Below, piece by piece: positions 16,072-25,920 of a DNA stretch of 64,000 nt. The notes beneath the pieces are model-generated. The model was given only the letters and a program-made list of their open reading frames with translations, did not search any database and had not been told where the DNA came from. This DNA comes from Balneola sp. GTDB lineage: Bacteria; Bacteroidota; Rhodothermia; Balneolales; Balneolaceae. The stretch is from positions 1 through 64,000 of the forward strand of contig PBJO01000011.1 in the NCBI GenBank assembly GCA_002720745.1, in the 5' to 3' direction. The number at the start of each line of letters is the position of its first letter. Within the stretch, counting starts at the first letter, position 1. The translations under genes and the position numbers were made by a program.

Positions 16072-17784
16072 ATGAAACTAAATAGATTCCTTAGATGGGG
16101 TTTATTCTCCTTAAGCTTATCAGCCATATTAATACTAACCGCCATGAATGTATATACCTTATACGAAGTGCGGGATACACTTATAGAAGGTGAACAAAAA
16201 AAGCAGATTGCACTCTTAGACGAAATTGCACTGAATGTTAGAAGAACTATTTACAGGCCCTATAGAGGATTTAATACCCTTGAATTAGAACCTATCAAAG
16301 GTAGCCTTGAACTAAATGGACAATTTCCTGAACAAATTCGTGAAAAGTTAGTCCAAGTAGCTGAAAGTCCTGTATTTAATGGAGTGTACTACACACCAGC
16401 AGATATTGATCCATGTATAGAGGGAAGCAGAGTATATGAATTGGACCGAGGTTCTACCCTGCTAAGTCTTACTGATAACTATCCACAAATTTTATGTGAT
16501 GGAGTAGGCTTGGTACGGACAAAAGCAAGGATCGAGCTCAATAACTTTGACTACCGGTGGAATACGAATACGGAGTTTGATGCACATCGTAGCATGAATA
16601 TTGGTTTTATTAACCTGCATGAAAACTCTGTAATTGGTTATCTAACAGCTATTATTGATCAAAGCTATTTAATTGAAGAAGTTATTGCCCCAGAAATCCA
16701 ACAATATTTTGATTCAAGTAAGACAACCTCAGTAGTATGGCTGCATGATTGGGCAAACGATGTCGTGTTAGCAACCAATAACAATAAAATACCTTTCGAA
16801 ATTGAAGAAGTTCAAAAACGGGTAGATTTTGGTAGAATGTTTGAAAACTGGAATCTGAAAATAGCCTTCTTGGATAATGCATCAGTAAAACTGTACAATG
16901 CTACCTTCACAAAGAATATAATAGTCTTGGGTTTTTCGGCTTTTCTACTACTAGGAGCTCTATTTTACATTTTTTACACCGCTCAAAAAGAACGAAGTAT
17001 ACTACAACAACAAACTGATTTTTTAGCCAATGTAACTCATGAATTAAAAACACCTCTAGCCGTTATGCAAGCTGCAGGAGAAAATATTTCAGATGGGCGA
17101 GTTAGCCAGCCAAAGAGGTTAAAAGAATATGGTGCTCATATCTACCAAGAGTCTGTTCGACTGAATAAGATGATCGAGATGCTACTTGACGTAGCTCGTT
17201 CAGATTATGGAACAACACTTATACATGCTAAACCGTATGATCTTAGTGATCTCGTTAGAGAAATTTTGCTGCAACAGAAATCCTTAATTATGAAAAAAGG
17301 ACATTCTCTAACGCACAATTTGAACTTAGAATATGCCACAGTTCTGGTTGATCCTGAACATATTAAGATTATTCTTACTAATCTGATCGATAACGCTATC
17401 AAGTATTCAGTTGCTCCATCAATTATTCATATTGAGTTAAAGGCAGAAAAGGATGGTTACAATTTAATTGTTAAAGATCAAGGTATAGGTATACCACGCT
17501 CTCACATTAAAAATATTTTTAAAAAATTCTATCGAGTCGAAGATTCACTCTCTGCAAAAACCAAAGGACATGGACTGGGTCTAAGCATAGTTCAGGGCCT
17601 CATGCAATTAAATAAAGGTACCATTAAAGTAAAAAGCGAAAAGACAAGCGGTAGTATATTTACATGTTATTTTCCAAAATATTACCAAGATTCATCCGAT
17701 TCAATTACCAAAATGTCAAAGAATAGTAATTCGTCAGGATCAACTCAAAGAAATAACCACCTATCCACCGAGACAATGGTTTAA
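16072..17784 (+). CDS. Membrane-bound sensor histidine kinase
   Basis: This is the sensor of a two-component pair. From ATG 16072 (570 residues) it shows TM1 at about residues 9-31, a periplasmic sensor region (32-282), TM2 at about 283-303, and the H-box DFLANVTHELKTPLAVM (His323). The N-box is ILTNLIDNAIKYS, followed by the D-box VKDQGIGIP and the G-box GHGLGLSIVQGLMQLN. A TTG 39 bases upstream is in frame, but ATG is preferred because it places TM1 right after a short basic start. The response-regulator gene follows after three bases, so the two form one operon. The stimulus is unknown. Confidence 0.9.
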   Translation: MKLNRFLRWGLFSLSLSAILILTAMNVYTLYEVRDTLIEGEQKKQIALLDEIALNVRRTIYRPYRGFNTLELEPIKGSLELNGQFPEQIREKLVQVAESPVFNGVYYTPADIDPCIEGSRVYELDRGSTLLSLTDNYPQILCDGVGLVRTKARIELNNFDYRWNTNTEFDAHRSMNIGFINLHENSVIGYLTAIIDQSYLIEEVIAPEIQQYFDSSKTTSVVWLHDWANDVVLATNNNKIPFEIEEVQKRVDFGRMFENWNLKIAFLDNASVKLYNATFTKNIIVLGFSAFLLLGALFYIFYTAQKERSILQQQTDFLANVTHELKTPLAVMQAAGENISDGRVSQPKRLKEYGAHIYQESVRLNKMIEMLLDVARSDYGTTLIHAKPYDLSDLVREILLQQKSLIMKKGHSLTHNLNLEYATVLVDPEHIKIILTNLIDNAIKYSVAPSIIHIELKAEKDGYNLIVKDQGIGIPRSHIKNIFKKFYRVEDSLSAKTKGHGLGLSIVQGLMQLNKGTIKVKSEKTSGSIFTCYFPKYYQDSSDSITKMSKNSNSSGSTQRNNHLSTETMV

Positions 17785-17787
17785 ATT

Positions 17788-18492
17788 ATGTCCAATAAAG
17801 AAACACGTATTTTACTTATTGAAGATGAACCCAGTCTTATCTTCACCTTACGTGATACATTAGAGAATGAAGGTTACATTGTAATTGTATGTGAAGATGG
17901 TGAAGAAGCAGTAGGGCTAGCTCAAAAAAATAAACCAGATATCATAATTTTAGATATAATGTTACCTGGAAAAAATGGGTACGAAATATGCCAGGAATTA
18001 AGAGCACTCAAATTTACTATTCCAATAATAATACTTACAGCAAAAAATCAAGAGTTAGATAAAGTGAAAGGATTAGATATTGGAGCCGATGACTATATTA
18101 CCAAACCATTTGGGGTCAAAGAGTTATTGGCTAGAATACAGGCTCGGCTAAGAAGAACAGGCACCTATTCCTCCTCTAATAATATAGATCTTTTACAATT
18201 AGGTGCTACTAAGATTGACCTTTTAGAATCGAAGGTGATTTTTGGAGACGGTAGAAGAAATGAACTCACCGCTAGAGAAACAGAACTTATAAAATATCTG
18301 CTAGAAGCTGGTGGAGAACCAGTATCCCGTGATGAGTTACTTGAAAAAGTATGGCGTTATGAATACAGTACCAATACTAGAACTGTGGATGTTCACATTT
18401 CTAAGCTTAGAGCCAAAATTGAAAGTTTACCAGATGAGCCACGACACTTGATTACTCTACATGGTGTAGGATATCTCTTAAAAACCTATTAG
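17788..18492 (+). CDS. OmpR/PhoB-family response regulator
   Basis: The 234-residue DNA-binding regulator is the partner of the preceding kinase. The receiver domain has the acidic pair in LLIEDEPS (Asp13), the phosphoacceptor in ILDIMLPG (Asp56), Thr84 and Lys106 (ITKPF). The C-terminal winged helix includes LTARETELIKYLLEAGGEPV, SRDELLEKVW, and TNTRTVDVHISKLRAKIE, with the terminal hairpin TLHGVGYLL. All phosphorylation residues are intact. No target promoter can be named from the window. Confidence 0.95.
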   Translation: MSNKETRILLIEDEPSLIFTLRDTLENEGYIVIVCEDGEEAVGLAQKNKPDIIILDIMLPGKNGYEICQELRALKFTIPIIILTAKNQELDKVKGLDIGADDYITKPFGVKELLARIQARLRRTGTYSSSNNIDLLQLGATKIDLLESKVIFGDGRRNELTARETELIKYLLEAGGEPVSRDELLEKVWRYEYSTNTRTVDVHISKLRAKIESLPDEPRHLITLHGVGYLLKTY

Positions 18493-18544
18493 AAACATTC
18501 GAATATAAAATTTCAATTTATCATTAATACTCTTGAGCAAATGA

Positions 18545-19087
18545 CTATTGCAAACGTAGAACAAAATCAACAAACCCTTTTGTTTGACTTTCAAGTAGTA
18601 TTTTTTGTGTTGGATTAGTTAGCCCATTTTCTATGGAAAAGTTTGCCGAAAATCGACTTATAAAAACACGCTCTGGATAACTAAATGCATTACGATAATT
18701 GGCGACCATTTGAAACTGTTCGACCGCTCGTAGCGAACCAAAAGATCCAGCTGAGACGCCAATATAAGCAATTGGCTTTGCTTGAAACGCTTCTGGGAAT
18801 GGTAAATAATCTATAAACATTTTTAAAATTCCTGGAAAGGATCCATTGTATTCTGGGATTATAAATAGTAATGCATCAGAGGCTAAAATAGGTGCTATAA
18901 AGCCCTCAACCTCTGGTATGTTTTCCCCATATGGGCCACCAACCACATGACTTAAGGGGAAGAATGACATTGAATATATTTGTGCATCAACTCCAAGGCC
19001 GACATATAGAGTTTGAACATACTCAGCCATTAATTGGCTTTTAGAGTTTGGTCTATCGGTACCAACAATTATTGCTAATTTGAACAT
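18545..19087 (-). CDS. NADPH-dependent FMN reductase family protein
   Basis: The 180-residue flavodoxin-like protein has the phosphate-binding start IVGTDRPNSKSQLMAEYV and the family motif IPEYNGSFPGILKMFIDYLP, followed by AYIGVSAGSFGSLRAVEQF. Members reduce FMN, quinones or azo compounds using NAD(P)H. It lies 36 bases downstream of the class II photolyase on the same strand, so it could be cotranscribed; a supply of reduced flavin would suit a photolyase, but that link is speculation. Exact substrate cannot be told. Confidence 0.88.
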   Translation of the reverse strand: MFKLAIIVGTDRPNSKSQLMAEYVQTLYVGLGVDAQIYSMSFFPLSHVVGGPYGENIPEVEGFIAPILASDALLFIIPEYNGSFPGILKMFIDYLPFPEAFQAKPIAYIGVSAGSFGSLRAVEQFQMVANYRNAFSYPERVFISRFSANFSIENGLTNPTQKILLESQTKGFVDFVLRLQ

Positions 19088-19123
19088 ATTATTTTTGCTA
19101 ATCTCTTAATGTATTACTCATTA

Positions 19124-20611
19124 TCATGACCCGTAAATATTTAGATAATGCTTTAATTTTATTTTTTTTGAGGTACTTTGACTGGACATGTAACGAAGTT
19201 TACCAAATATCTCTCGTTCTTGCCATGCCCTATCAAAACGTCCTAAACACCAAAATATTCCTGAATAGCTGTTCGGATCGCATCCATCTAAAGCATAACG
19301 ATTATTAAGCTCTATTAAGACTTCTAATGCTTTTATATGTGAACCAGTCCACTCTATTATTTTTTTTCCCCATAACATTCGCAAGTAATTGTGCATGACT
19401 CCTTGTGTACGGAGTTCGGTTTGTGCTGCATTCCAAATTTGGTCATGTGTTTGTGACTCAGCTAATTCCTCTAAGCTGTACACATATTCTCTTGGATCTT
19501 GATCATGTTCATTCATTGTTTTCTTTGCCCAATCAGGAAGACTGTCAAATTGATCGTAATCTGGACGGTGATGAGCGAATTGAAAACCGACCTCTCTCCA
19601 AGTAATCAATTCATCAAGAAAGGATTCAACATAGCTATGGCCTCGAAAAAATCCACTATTTTTGCCCCCATTTGGTTCCAATTCTTCAATATTCCAACCC
19701 AATGGTTGCTTTGATAAGACCTTATCAACAATTTCATAAGAACTTATTTTTCCAAAATGCAGCCATGGACTTAATCCACTCCCTCCCTGTCTATCTGGAT
19801 GATTTCTATCTTCTTCATATCGAGCTAATTTAAACTCAACAAAATGATTCATTATCTCTAACGCAGACTCTCTAGTACCAACTTTTTCTACTTTTTTTAT
19901 CGTGTGATTTATAGGTAAGCTATCTAATAAAGTATCCAAATTATTAAGTAGATTTTCATCAAATGCATATCTTTCCTTGAAATTTGTGGGAAGAGTACAT
20001 TGTCCCCAATTTTTCAAATTTACTAATGGCTCTTTAGCTGGAGGATATTTCAGAGCTTCAACAATATATTTTTGCATTACTTTCCGAAACAGATATGCTG
20101 AATAAGGGTCTTTTTCAGAAACACCTAACGGAATAATTCCATTTGAATCAATTGTGATATAGGGTACAGTGACTTTATTTCCAACCCTATCGTTATATTT
20201 TCTAATTTTTGAGACAGGAAACTCGTCACTGATAATTCCACAAGCATTTGCTGCTAAGGTATAAATTAGACCTTCAGCATGCCCTTTTTCTAGTTCTATA
20301 TAAGGCAAATATCGAACACCTTTTATGGAATTATTTGTGAAATAAAGGTGATGCTCCTTTATTCCTTCCAGAATAAAATGATGAAATCGCTCACAAACCC
20401 ACGGATAATCTACATTTAGTACTTCATAGATGAGTAAGGGTTTTTGAAGATTATTCGCCACTGCGACCGCATATTCTAGAGCATAATTATATTCTATCCT
20501 TCTATTAGCTTGCATCCAATATACAACATAATCCCCGTTTTTATTCCAATCATTGTTGTTACGTACGAACTTACGATAGCTATTAATATTTTTTAGTATA
20601 CTGTTTTTCAT
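19124..20611 (-). CDS. phr: Class II deoxyribodipyrimidine photolyase (CPD photolyase)
   Basis: This enzyme repairs cyclobutane pyrimidine dimers using blue or near-UV light and FAD. The 495-residue product has the class II N-terminal signature DYVVYWMQANRRIEYNYALE. The C-terminal FAD domain includes GGSGLSPWLHFGKISSYEIV, ESFLDELITWREVGFQFAHH, and the class II hallmark WNAAQTELRTQGVMHNYLRM, then LWGKKIIEWT, ending SGIFWCLGRFDRAWQEREIF. Length is normal for class II. An FMN reductase gene lies just downstream. Confidence 0.95.
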   Translation of the reverse strand: MKNSILKNINSYRKFVRNNNDWNKNGDYVVYWMQANRRIEYNYALEYAVAVANNLQKPLLIYEVLNVDYPWVCERFHHFILEGIKEHHLYFTNNSIKGVRYLPYIELEKGHAEGLIYTLAANACGIISDEFPVSKIRKYNDRVGNKVTVPYITIDSNGIIPLGVSEKDPYSAYLFRKVMQKYIVEALKYPPAKEPLVNLKNWGQCTLPTNFKERYAFDENLLNNLDTLLDSLPINHTIKKVEKVGTRESALEIMNHFVEFKLARYEEDRNHPDRQGGSGLSPWLHFGKISSYEIVDKVLSKQPLGWNIEELEPNGGKNSGFFRGHSYVESFLDELITWREVGFQFAHHRPDYDQFDSLPDWAKKTMNEHDQDPREYVYSLEELAESQTHDQIWNAAQTELRTQGVMHNYLRMLWGKKIIEWTGSHIKALEVLIELNNRYALDGCDPNSYSGIFWCLGRFDRAWQEREIFGKLRYMSSQSTSKKIKLKHYLNIYGS

Positions 20612-20936
20612 TATATATTTTCATTATTTCAAATATGGACTATTGTCTAGATACAATTTAATAACAAATTGACTATTTCTTTAATTGCAAAGTAGGAATT
20701 TGATATCAATTGAAGTTTAAGCATTACTGAGCCATTCTTTTTTTGGTAATCTAGATAGTTCAATCAAAAATTTTTTCAATGATGCTTTAATATCTTCCTT
20801 TCATATACACTCTTCATATAAAAAGTTTTAACCATAAAACTTACTCTACCACTATCAATGAATATTTCTCGTTATAAATCAATGAAATTCCAGTACCAAT
20901 AATCCATAAATCTCATTTAAGCAAAAAAAAATATAG
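20612..20936. other. AT-rich gap between two photolyase-family genes
   Basis: These 325 bases hold no convincing gene, RNA or hairpin. On the minus strand a short open stretch (about 20717-20800) encodes a helix-like peptide ending RLPKKEWLSNA and stop, without a start codon. It could be the tail of a decayed gene. The right end carries a poly-A run. Confidence 0.5.
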
Positions 20937-22430
20937 TTAATCATATAGTTCTGTTAAATAAGCGAATGATATCTTTTTCATTTTGTTCTTTTTTTCTTCA
21001 TTCATTCTATCATAGCTACTAACCATCATTCTCATTCTTGGATTTCTTTTAAAAAAGTCTCTTTTATTACCAATAAAACCCCAAAATAATGCGTCCCAAA
21101 TTTCACACCATGAATCTTTTTTATAGTTACTCATTTTCAAAATGTAATTACTACCGCATATATATGGTTTTGTTGACATCAGTCCTCCATCGGCAAATTG
21201 ACTCATACCATACACGTTTGGAACCATAACCCAATCGTAAGCATCAATAAACATTTCCATAAACCACTTGTATACATCATTTGGCCTAATTTCACACAAT
21301 AACATAAAATTTCCCATTATCATTAATCTTTCGATATGATTACAATATGCTGAATTATTAATTTTTGTTATTGTATCATCGACAGGTTCTATCCCAGTAG
21401 TAGCATCATAAAATGAATTTGGTATTTTATTTTTAAAACTCCAGAAATTTTTTGTCCTTTCCTCAGTTCCCTTTGAGTAATAGACTCCTCTTATAAATTC
21501 TCTCCAGCCAATAATTTGTCTAATAAATCCTTCGCATGAGTTTATTGGAATATTATTTTGATTGTAGAAGTCAATGGTTTTATTAACAACATATTTAACA
21601 TTTAATATCCCAGAGTTTAAAAGTGGTGATAAAACACTGTGATTCAAGATTGAATTATTTTTTACAACTGCATCTTCATATGGACCAAATTCATGGAATC
21701 TATTTTTTAAGAACTCTTCAAACCATTTTTTTGATTCTTCAAAACAAGTTGGATAAATAAAATCATTAACTAAACATCCGTAATTTTCACTAAAATATTT
21801 ATCAATATATTCAATAGCTTCATAAAAATATTTATCATTTTTCTGAAAATAAATTTTTGGAGGAATTTTATTCGCAGGATATTTTTCTCTATTGTGTATG
21901 TCATAAGTCCATTCACCACCCTCTGGTTTATCATCACCCTGCATTAGAATATTAAATTTTTTTCTTTGATCTTTGTAAAAAGACGTTTGATAAAATTTCT
22001 TCTTTTCCTTTTTAAAAAAACTGTTTAGTTCATATTTTTTAAGTAAAAAAGACTGATTTGATAGTACGTTTAGTTCTATATTTTTTTTAGCACAGGAATT
22101 TTTAATTTTTTTTTCTAGCCAATAATCGCATGGATCTATAATATTAATTTTAGTATATTTATTATCCAAATTATATATAAAGAACTCAATTTTTGAATTT
22201 TCATCATAGGCGTTTATATAATGAGTATCAATCCCATTTTTTATCAAATAATCTTGATATTTTTTCATGCTTATTCTGTGGAATAATAATTTTTGTTTGT
22301 GAAACTTGTAATTATTAAAAAACAGAAATTCTTCTATAATATATGTCTTTGTGTTTGACTCTAGAAAAGGCGAATCCTGAAAGAGTTGATTTGGAAAAAT
22401 AATATTTATTAAATCCATAAATTCTTGCAC
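20937..22430 (-). CDS. Photolyase/cryptochrome-related protein (COG3046 type)
   Basis: The 497-residue product belongs to the photolyase-related family that includes bacterial (6-4) photolyases of the FeS-BCP type. The N-terminal half is an alpha/beta antenna-like domain. The FAD half has CEGFIRQIIGWREFIRGVYY, IERLMIMGNFMLLCEIRPND, WFMEMFIDAYDWVMVPNVYG and MSQFADGGLMSTKPYICGSN. Characterised FeS-BCP proteins have a CxxC plus a further Cys before the final helices. Here that region reads NYKKDSWCEIWDALFWGF, with the CxxC segment missing, so a classical 4Fe-4S cluster is doubtful. Codons are strikingly A/T-rich and the protein is rich in Lys, Asn, Ile and Phe. Confidence 0.85.
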   Translation of the reverse strand: MQEFMDLINIIFPNQLFQDSPFLESNTKTYIIEEFLFFNNYKFHKQKLLFHRISMKKYQDYLIKNGIDTHYINAYDENSKIEFFIYNLDNKYTKINIIDPCDYWLEKKIKNSCAKKNIELNVLSNQSFLLKKYELNSFFKKEKKKFYQTSFYKDQRKKFNILMQGDDKPEGGEWTYDIHNREKYPANKIPPKIYFQKNDKYFYEAIEYIDKYFSENYGCLVNDFIYPTCFEESKKWFEEFLKNRFHEFGPYEDAVVKNNSILNHSVLSPLLNSGILNVKYVVNKTIDFYNQNNIPINSCEGFIRQIIGWREFIRGVYYSKGTEERTKNFWSFKNKIPNSFYDATTGIEPVDDTITKINNSAYCNHIERLMIMGNFMLLCEIRPNDVYKWFMEMFIDAYDWVMVPNVYGMSQFADGGLMSTKPYICGSNYILKMSNYKKDSWCEIWDALFWGFIGNKRDFFKRNPRMRMMVSSYDRMNEEKKNKMKKISFAYLTELYD

Positions 22431-22889
22431 TTTTTTAATGTGTCGTATCTTTCCGATTGAAATTAGACATTAAATTTCCTGACTCATGGGTTATATCCAA
22501 CATCTTGATTGTACATCTAATTTTCATTATCACAGTAAACATGATATTCAATTAATTTGAATTCGAGAAACCGTAATATTAATTTGTCTGTATTAACCCA
22601 TGCAACAAAATTGTCTACAAAAAATTGATTATACTAATTTTATAGTAAGTAAACCTCGCGGTGTTCGAGAATTTTTATTTCGGATAAACTTGAATCAATT
22701 TGTTTTCTACAATTAGCTAGCATACAAATAGAAACATTTTTTAATATTTATAATTCCGTCAAAATTATACTTTTGCTGCTTTTAACAATTTGGTTGTAGG
22801 TTTTGCATAAGTGCTAATAAAAAAGTTAAATTTGATTATTACACAGAATTTTATTTGTTGATTAAAGGAAAATAAAAATTAGATATTTA
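22431..22889. other. AT-rich 459-base gap with a short local GC-richer open frame
   Basis: No recognised gene, RNA or strong hairpin was seen. A 38-codon plus-strand frame (22600-22716) starts MQQNCLQKIDY and includes SKPRGVREFLFRI. Its CCT CGC GGT codons stand out from the surrounding A/T. It may be a gene remnant or chance. A weak 4-bp stem (CTCG/CGAG) near 22657 followed by A/T-rich sequence is not convincing as a terminator. Confidence 0.4.
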
Positions 22890-23837
22890 TCACTCTCTCA
22901 CAAAATAAAAGGTAATTGAACCAGATTGTGAAATCTGTTTATTTTCGGATGGTAATTTTTCAAATCTCCATCCCCTTAATGCTTTAAAAATTTCATTCTC
23001 AAACTCAGGTTTCATATCATGAAGCCTTTTGATTATTCCAATTGTACCATTTGGATTTACTTCGAATTTTACAGTGATTGAACCCTCAATATTTAATACA
23101 TTTAAAGGCATGACTTGTTTTAATGGTTTTCTTGGCAAATTAGTATCCCAAGAAATTAAATAAGTTTGAATAGCCTCTTTTTTATCATCATTTGTTTTCG
23201 GTAGATTACTTTCTATAATTTTAACAGTACTTTTTATCTGTTTTTTTAAAGTATTATCAATTCTAATTACTTTTCCATTAATTCTGAATCTTGCATTGTT
23301 TGATGATCCGAGCGATGCCCAAACAAATTGATCAGTAGTACTAACATTCATTAATACGGTGTCGGCAGTTAGTTTTCTTAGATTAAAATTATACTTGAAT
23401 CTATCTTCATCAGTTAAAAAAGTCGTACTTCCAGAGCTCTTTATCACTGTATCCATGGGAAATTCAAATGTAAGAGTGAAGATGCCTTGGAACAGACTAT
23501 CTGAATAGTCCCCAGCCACTAACAAGAATTTGAAGTCAGTTTTATTTTCTTGCGTCTCCAAAAATATATCTTTGGATGGCAATATCATATGATACTCATC
23601 AAATTCATCAAACAGATGAAGCATATTATCTCTTACTGTATCAATTATACCTCTATCTTTATAATTAATCTCATATATAGCCTTTAGGTATTCCTTATCA
23701 GGAAATTGATTTATCTCTATATCGAAGATATTATTAAAGAAATTTATGTAGAATCGATCATTACTTTCTTGTGCTGATATAGACACTGAATGAAAATAGG
23801 CTATTAATATTAGAACTAATTTTAAATATTTAAGCAT
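22890..23837 (-). CDS. Secreted TonB C-terminal-domain protein
   Basis: The 315-residue product begins with a signal peptide (LKLVLILIAYFHSVSISAQ). A central domain of unknown fold follows. The C-terminus is TonB-C/AgmX-like (about 235-313), with GSITVKFEVNPNGTIGIIKR, ENEIFKALRGWRFEKLP and the terminal strand GSITFYFVRE. Most TonB proteins have an N-terminal membrane anchor; here a cleavable signal suggests a periplasmic or outer-membrane-associated protein instead. It lies 30 bases downstream of the 406-residue unknown gene and could be its operon partner. Function is not known. Confidence 0.65.
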   Translation of the reverse strand: MLKYLKLVLILIAYFHSVSISAQESNDRFYINFFNNIFDIEINQFPDKEYLKAIYEINYKDRGIIDTVRDNMLHLFDEFDEYHMILPSKDIFLETQENKTDFKFLLVAGDYSDSLFQGIFTLTFEFPMDTVIKSSGSTTFLTDEDRFKYNFNLRKLTADTVLMNVSTTDQFVWASLGSSNNARFRINGKVIRIDNTLKKQIKSTVKIIESNLPKTNDDKKEAIQTYLISWDTNLPRKPLKQVMPLNVLNIEGSITVKFEVNPNGTIGIIKRLHDMKPEFENEIFKALRGWRFEKLPSENKQISQSGSITFYFVRE

Positions 23838-23867
23838 TTTGACTATCCAGATAAATTATACATTTTG

Positions 23868-25088
23868 TCATTTTTGAGTACTACTGTCTTCAGAAATTTC
23901 ATAAAATTTATATTTCTGAATTCCTTTCAGTAGAATAACATGATTGGTATCAGATCTAACTGCATCTAATTCAGATTTCAAATTAGCTGTGAAATTATAC
24001 TCAGATCCATCAATTAAGTAATTTAACTTCGATAGATTGTTATATAAATGTTTTGTATGCTTATATATTTGCATAAATGAGTTAGTGATGTCATTATCTT
24101 CTGCCAAAGTAGTGGTATGCTGCTGAGTTACTTCTAGATTAAAAAGATTTAATTCATCAAATATTTTATATATATCTGCATAAAATTTTTCTTTATTATT
24201 ATCTATTGATAAAATCATTATAATAGTATACAAGTAAAGTAACTGATAAATATATATTTCATTTTTTAAAATACCAATATGTACAACAAAGTCTACTATC
24301 TTTGAACGTTTTATTATTATATCAAAAATACTAGCAATTATTTTCTTTTTCAGTTCTAATTTTACAACTAATCTTTCAATATTTTGAAAAGAAGATTTAA
24401 AAATTATTATTATTTTATTTTCATATTTATGAATTAGCTTCTCTATATCTTTTGGATTTTCAAGTAAGTCGCTAATATGTATAAATTCATCGGGATTATT
24501 TGACTTTGATGCTAAATCTAAGCCTGTTTTTTCTGAATATTTCAACAGCGCTTTTTCTATTTCTTTTTTTTCTTCTACTTCTCTTTTGGTTACTTCTTTT
24601 GAGAGATTTGACCATTCATCTATCACACGTTCAAATAGATCTTTTAACAAAAATAATTCTGTTTCAGATAATTCAAACTCCCATCTTCTCTTTTTGTTTA
24701 TATCTTTTAGTATAATGACTCGGTCGTCCCAGTTAAATTCTATTAGCTGATTTTTGAATCTTTCAACTAATTCAATCATTCTAAATCGAACCCAATCATT
24801 TTCAAGATTCGAGTAAAAACTAATAACCTTAATTTGATTGGTAGTTTTATTAGAATATATAGCACAAAAACTTTTTAGTATAATTACTGATATTTGTTCA
24901 CCTTTTGTTATTTCAAACAACTTCCATGGTGATTTTGAAAAGTAGCCACCTGACAGACCATCTATAACTTCTCCACTCATTAAGATATTTTTGTCTTTGT
25001 ACTCATCATTTAATGAATCAATAATGGAAGACCAATTTATTTCTTGGTATAATTCATTTTCTAAGGATGCTGATTTATTTATGCTCAT
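23868..25088 (-). CDS. Hypothetical protein, 406 residues, cytoplasmic
   Basis: I do not recognise this protein. It has no signal peptide. Residues 1-160 look like a mixed alpha/beta domain, including LSGGYFSKSPWKLFEITKGE and KDINKKRRWEFELSETELFL. A charged helical linker follows (about 160-210, rich in Glu/Lys), then a helical C-terminal half rich in Ile, Leu and Lys with a hydrophobic stretch IYQLLYLYTIIMILSI. Base composition is very A/T-rich. It shares strand and close spacing with the TonB-C gene downstream. The clean 406-codon frame makes it very likely a real gene. Confidence 0.7.
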   Translation of the reverse strand: MSINKSASLENELYQEINWSSIIDSLNDEYKDKNILMSGEVIDGLSGGYFSKSPWKLFEITKGEQISVIILKSFCAIYSNKTTNQIKVISFYSNLENDWVRFRMIELVERFKNQLIEFNWDDRVIILKDINKKRRWEFELSETELFLLKDLFERVIDEWSNLSKEVTKREVEEKKEIEKALLKYSEKTGLDLASKSNNPDEFIHISDLLENPKDIEKLIHKYENKIIIIFKSSFQNIERLVVKLELKKKIIASIFDIIIKRSKIVDFVVHIGILKNEIYIYQLLYLYTIIMILSIDNNKEKFYADIYKIFDELNLFNLEVTQQHTTTLAEDNDITNSFMQIYKHTKHLYNNLSKLNYLIDGSEYNFTANLKSELDAVRSDTNHVILLKGIQKYKFYEISEDSSTQK

Positions 25089-25227
25089 TTGATTACAACC
25101 TACTTATATCCATTTGGATTTTACCTTAAATAAATTAAAAATTTAGCAAACTAAATGTTAGTTTGAATTCTATTTACATCAAATGACATTAGACAATAAT
25201 GACAATTTTGAAATTAAATAATTTTTA

Positions 25228-25836
25228 ATGTTTAGGTTTATAGGATTAATAATTCTGTCATCAATGATCTTCAGTTGTTCATCTACTGACTTATTACGAG
25301 ACAATGTTATTGTAAATGATCTAGGAACTAATGGTGATATAGTATTACTAGGTATAGAGAGATCTGATCGAGATTTAAGTTATGGCTCTATAAAATATTA
25401 CTTACAAACCGAATTAAACAACAAATTATATGATATTGAATTGAATAGCTCAAATGTTGATACCGTCATACTAGACACATCACTAGTTAAACATTCACTC
25501 TTAGTCGAAACAAAATATAGAGATAATGGATTACGTAGATTCACAAGTGCATATATTGATGGAAAATTAATGAATGAAGTCAGCTCTACAGTGAGGAGTG
25601 TTTCTGAATGCAGTAAATTTTCTCTAAATTGTAAATATGTGGTAAAATTAAAGATTTATATACCAACTATTGACTTATTAAAATACAGTTCAACAGGTTT
25701 TGAATTAGATATGACAACTGACTCTACCTCATTAGCCTTCAGTCATGTTAACTTTTTGATCTTTTCTGAGCAAGTTAATGAACAAATTATAAATTCTAGA
25801 TTTTATGAATTTTTTATGATTTGGAATAAAGACTAA
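25228..25836 (+). CDS. Putative lipoprotein of unknown function
   Basis: The 202-residue product begins with a lipoprotein signal peptide (FIGLIILSSMIFSC) with lipobox Ile-Phe-Ser-Cys17. The mature part contains alternating beta-strand-like segments, with two Cys (SECSKFSLNCKY) that could form a disulphide. No family is recognised. It diverges from the 406-residue gene across a 139-base gap and lies in the AT-rich accessory stretch. Confidence 0.7.
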   Translation: MFRFIGLIILSSMIFSCSSTDLLRDNVIVNDLGTNGDIVLLGIERSDRDLSYGSIKYYLQTELNNKLYDIELNSSNVDTVILDTSLVKHSLLVETKYRDNGLRRFTSAYIDGKLMNEVSSTVRSVSECSKFSLNCKYVVKLKIYIPTIDLLKYSSTGFELDMTTDSTSLAFSHVNFLIFSEQVNEQIINSRFYEFFMIWNKD

Positions 25837-25848
25837 AACTTTAGTAAT

Positions 25849-25920
25849 ATGAAAAAATATATAGAATATTTTATTATAGCGTTTATAATATTTTTGATAA
25901 TATATTATGGAAGAGGCTGA
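25849..25920 (+). CDS. Possible 23-residue single-helix membrane peptide
   Basis: ATG at 25849 opens MKKYIEYFIIAFIIFLIIYY, then GRG and a TGA. The peptide is a short basic start plus one hydrophobic helix, as expected for a small membrane protein. It starts 12 bases after the lipoprotein stop. A/T-rich DNA produces such frames by chance, so the evidence is weak. Confidence 0.25.
   Translation: MKKYIEYFIIAFIIFLIIYYGRG

Noticed and set aside
22600-22716. 38-codon plus-strand frame (MQQNCLQK...) as a gene
   Set aside because: Too short, no family match and no ribosome-binding or operon context; recorded only as gap content.
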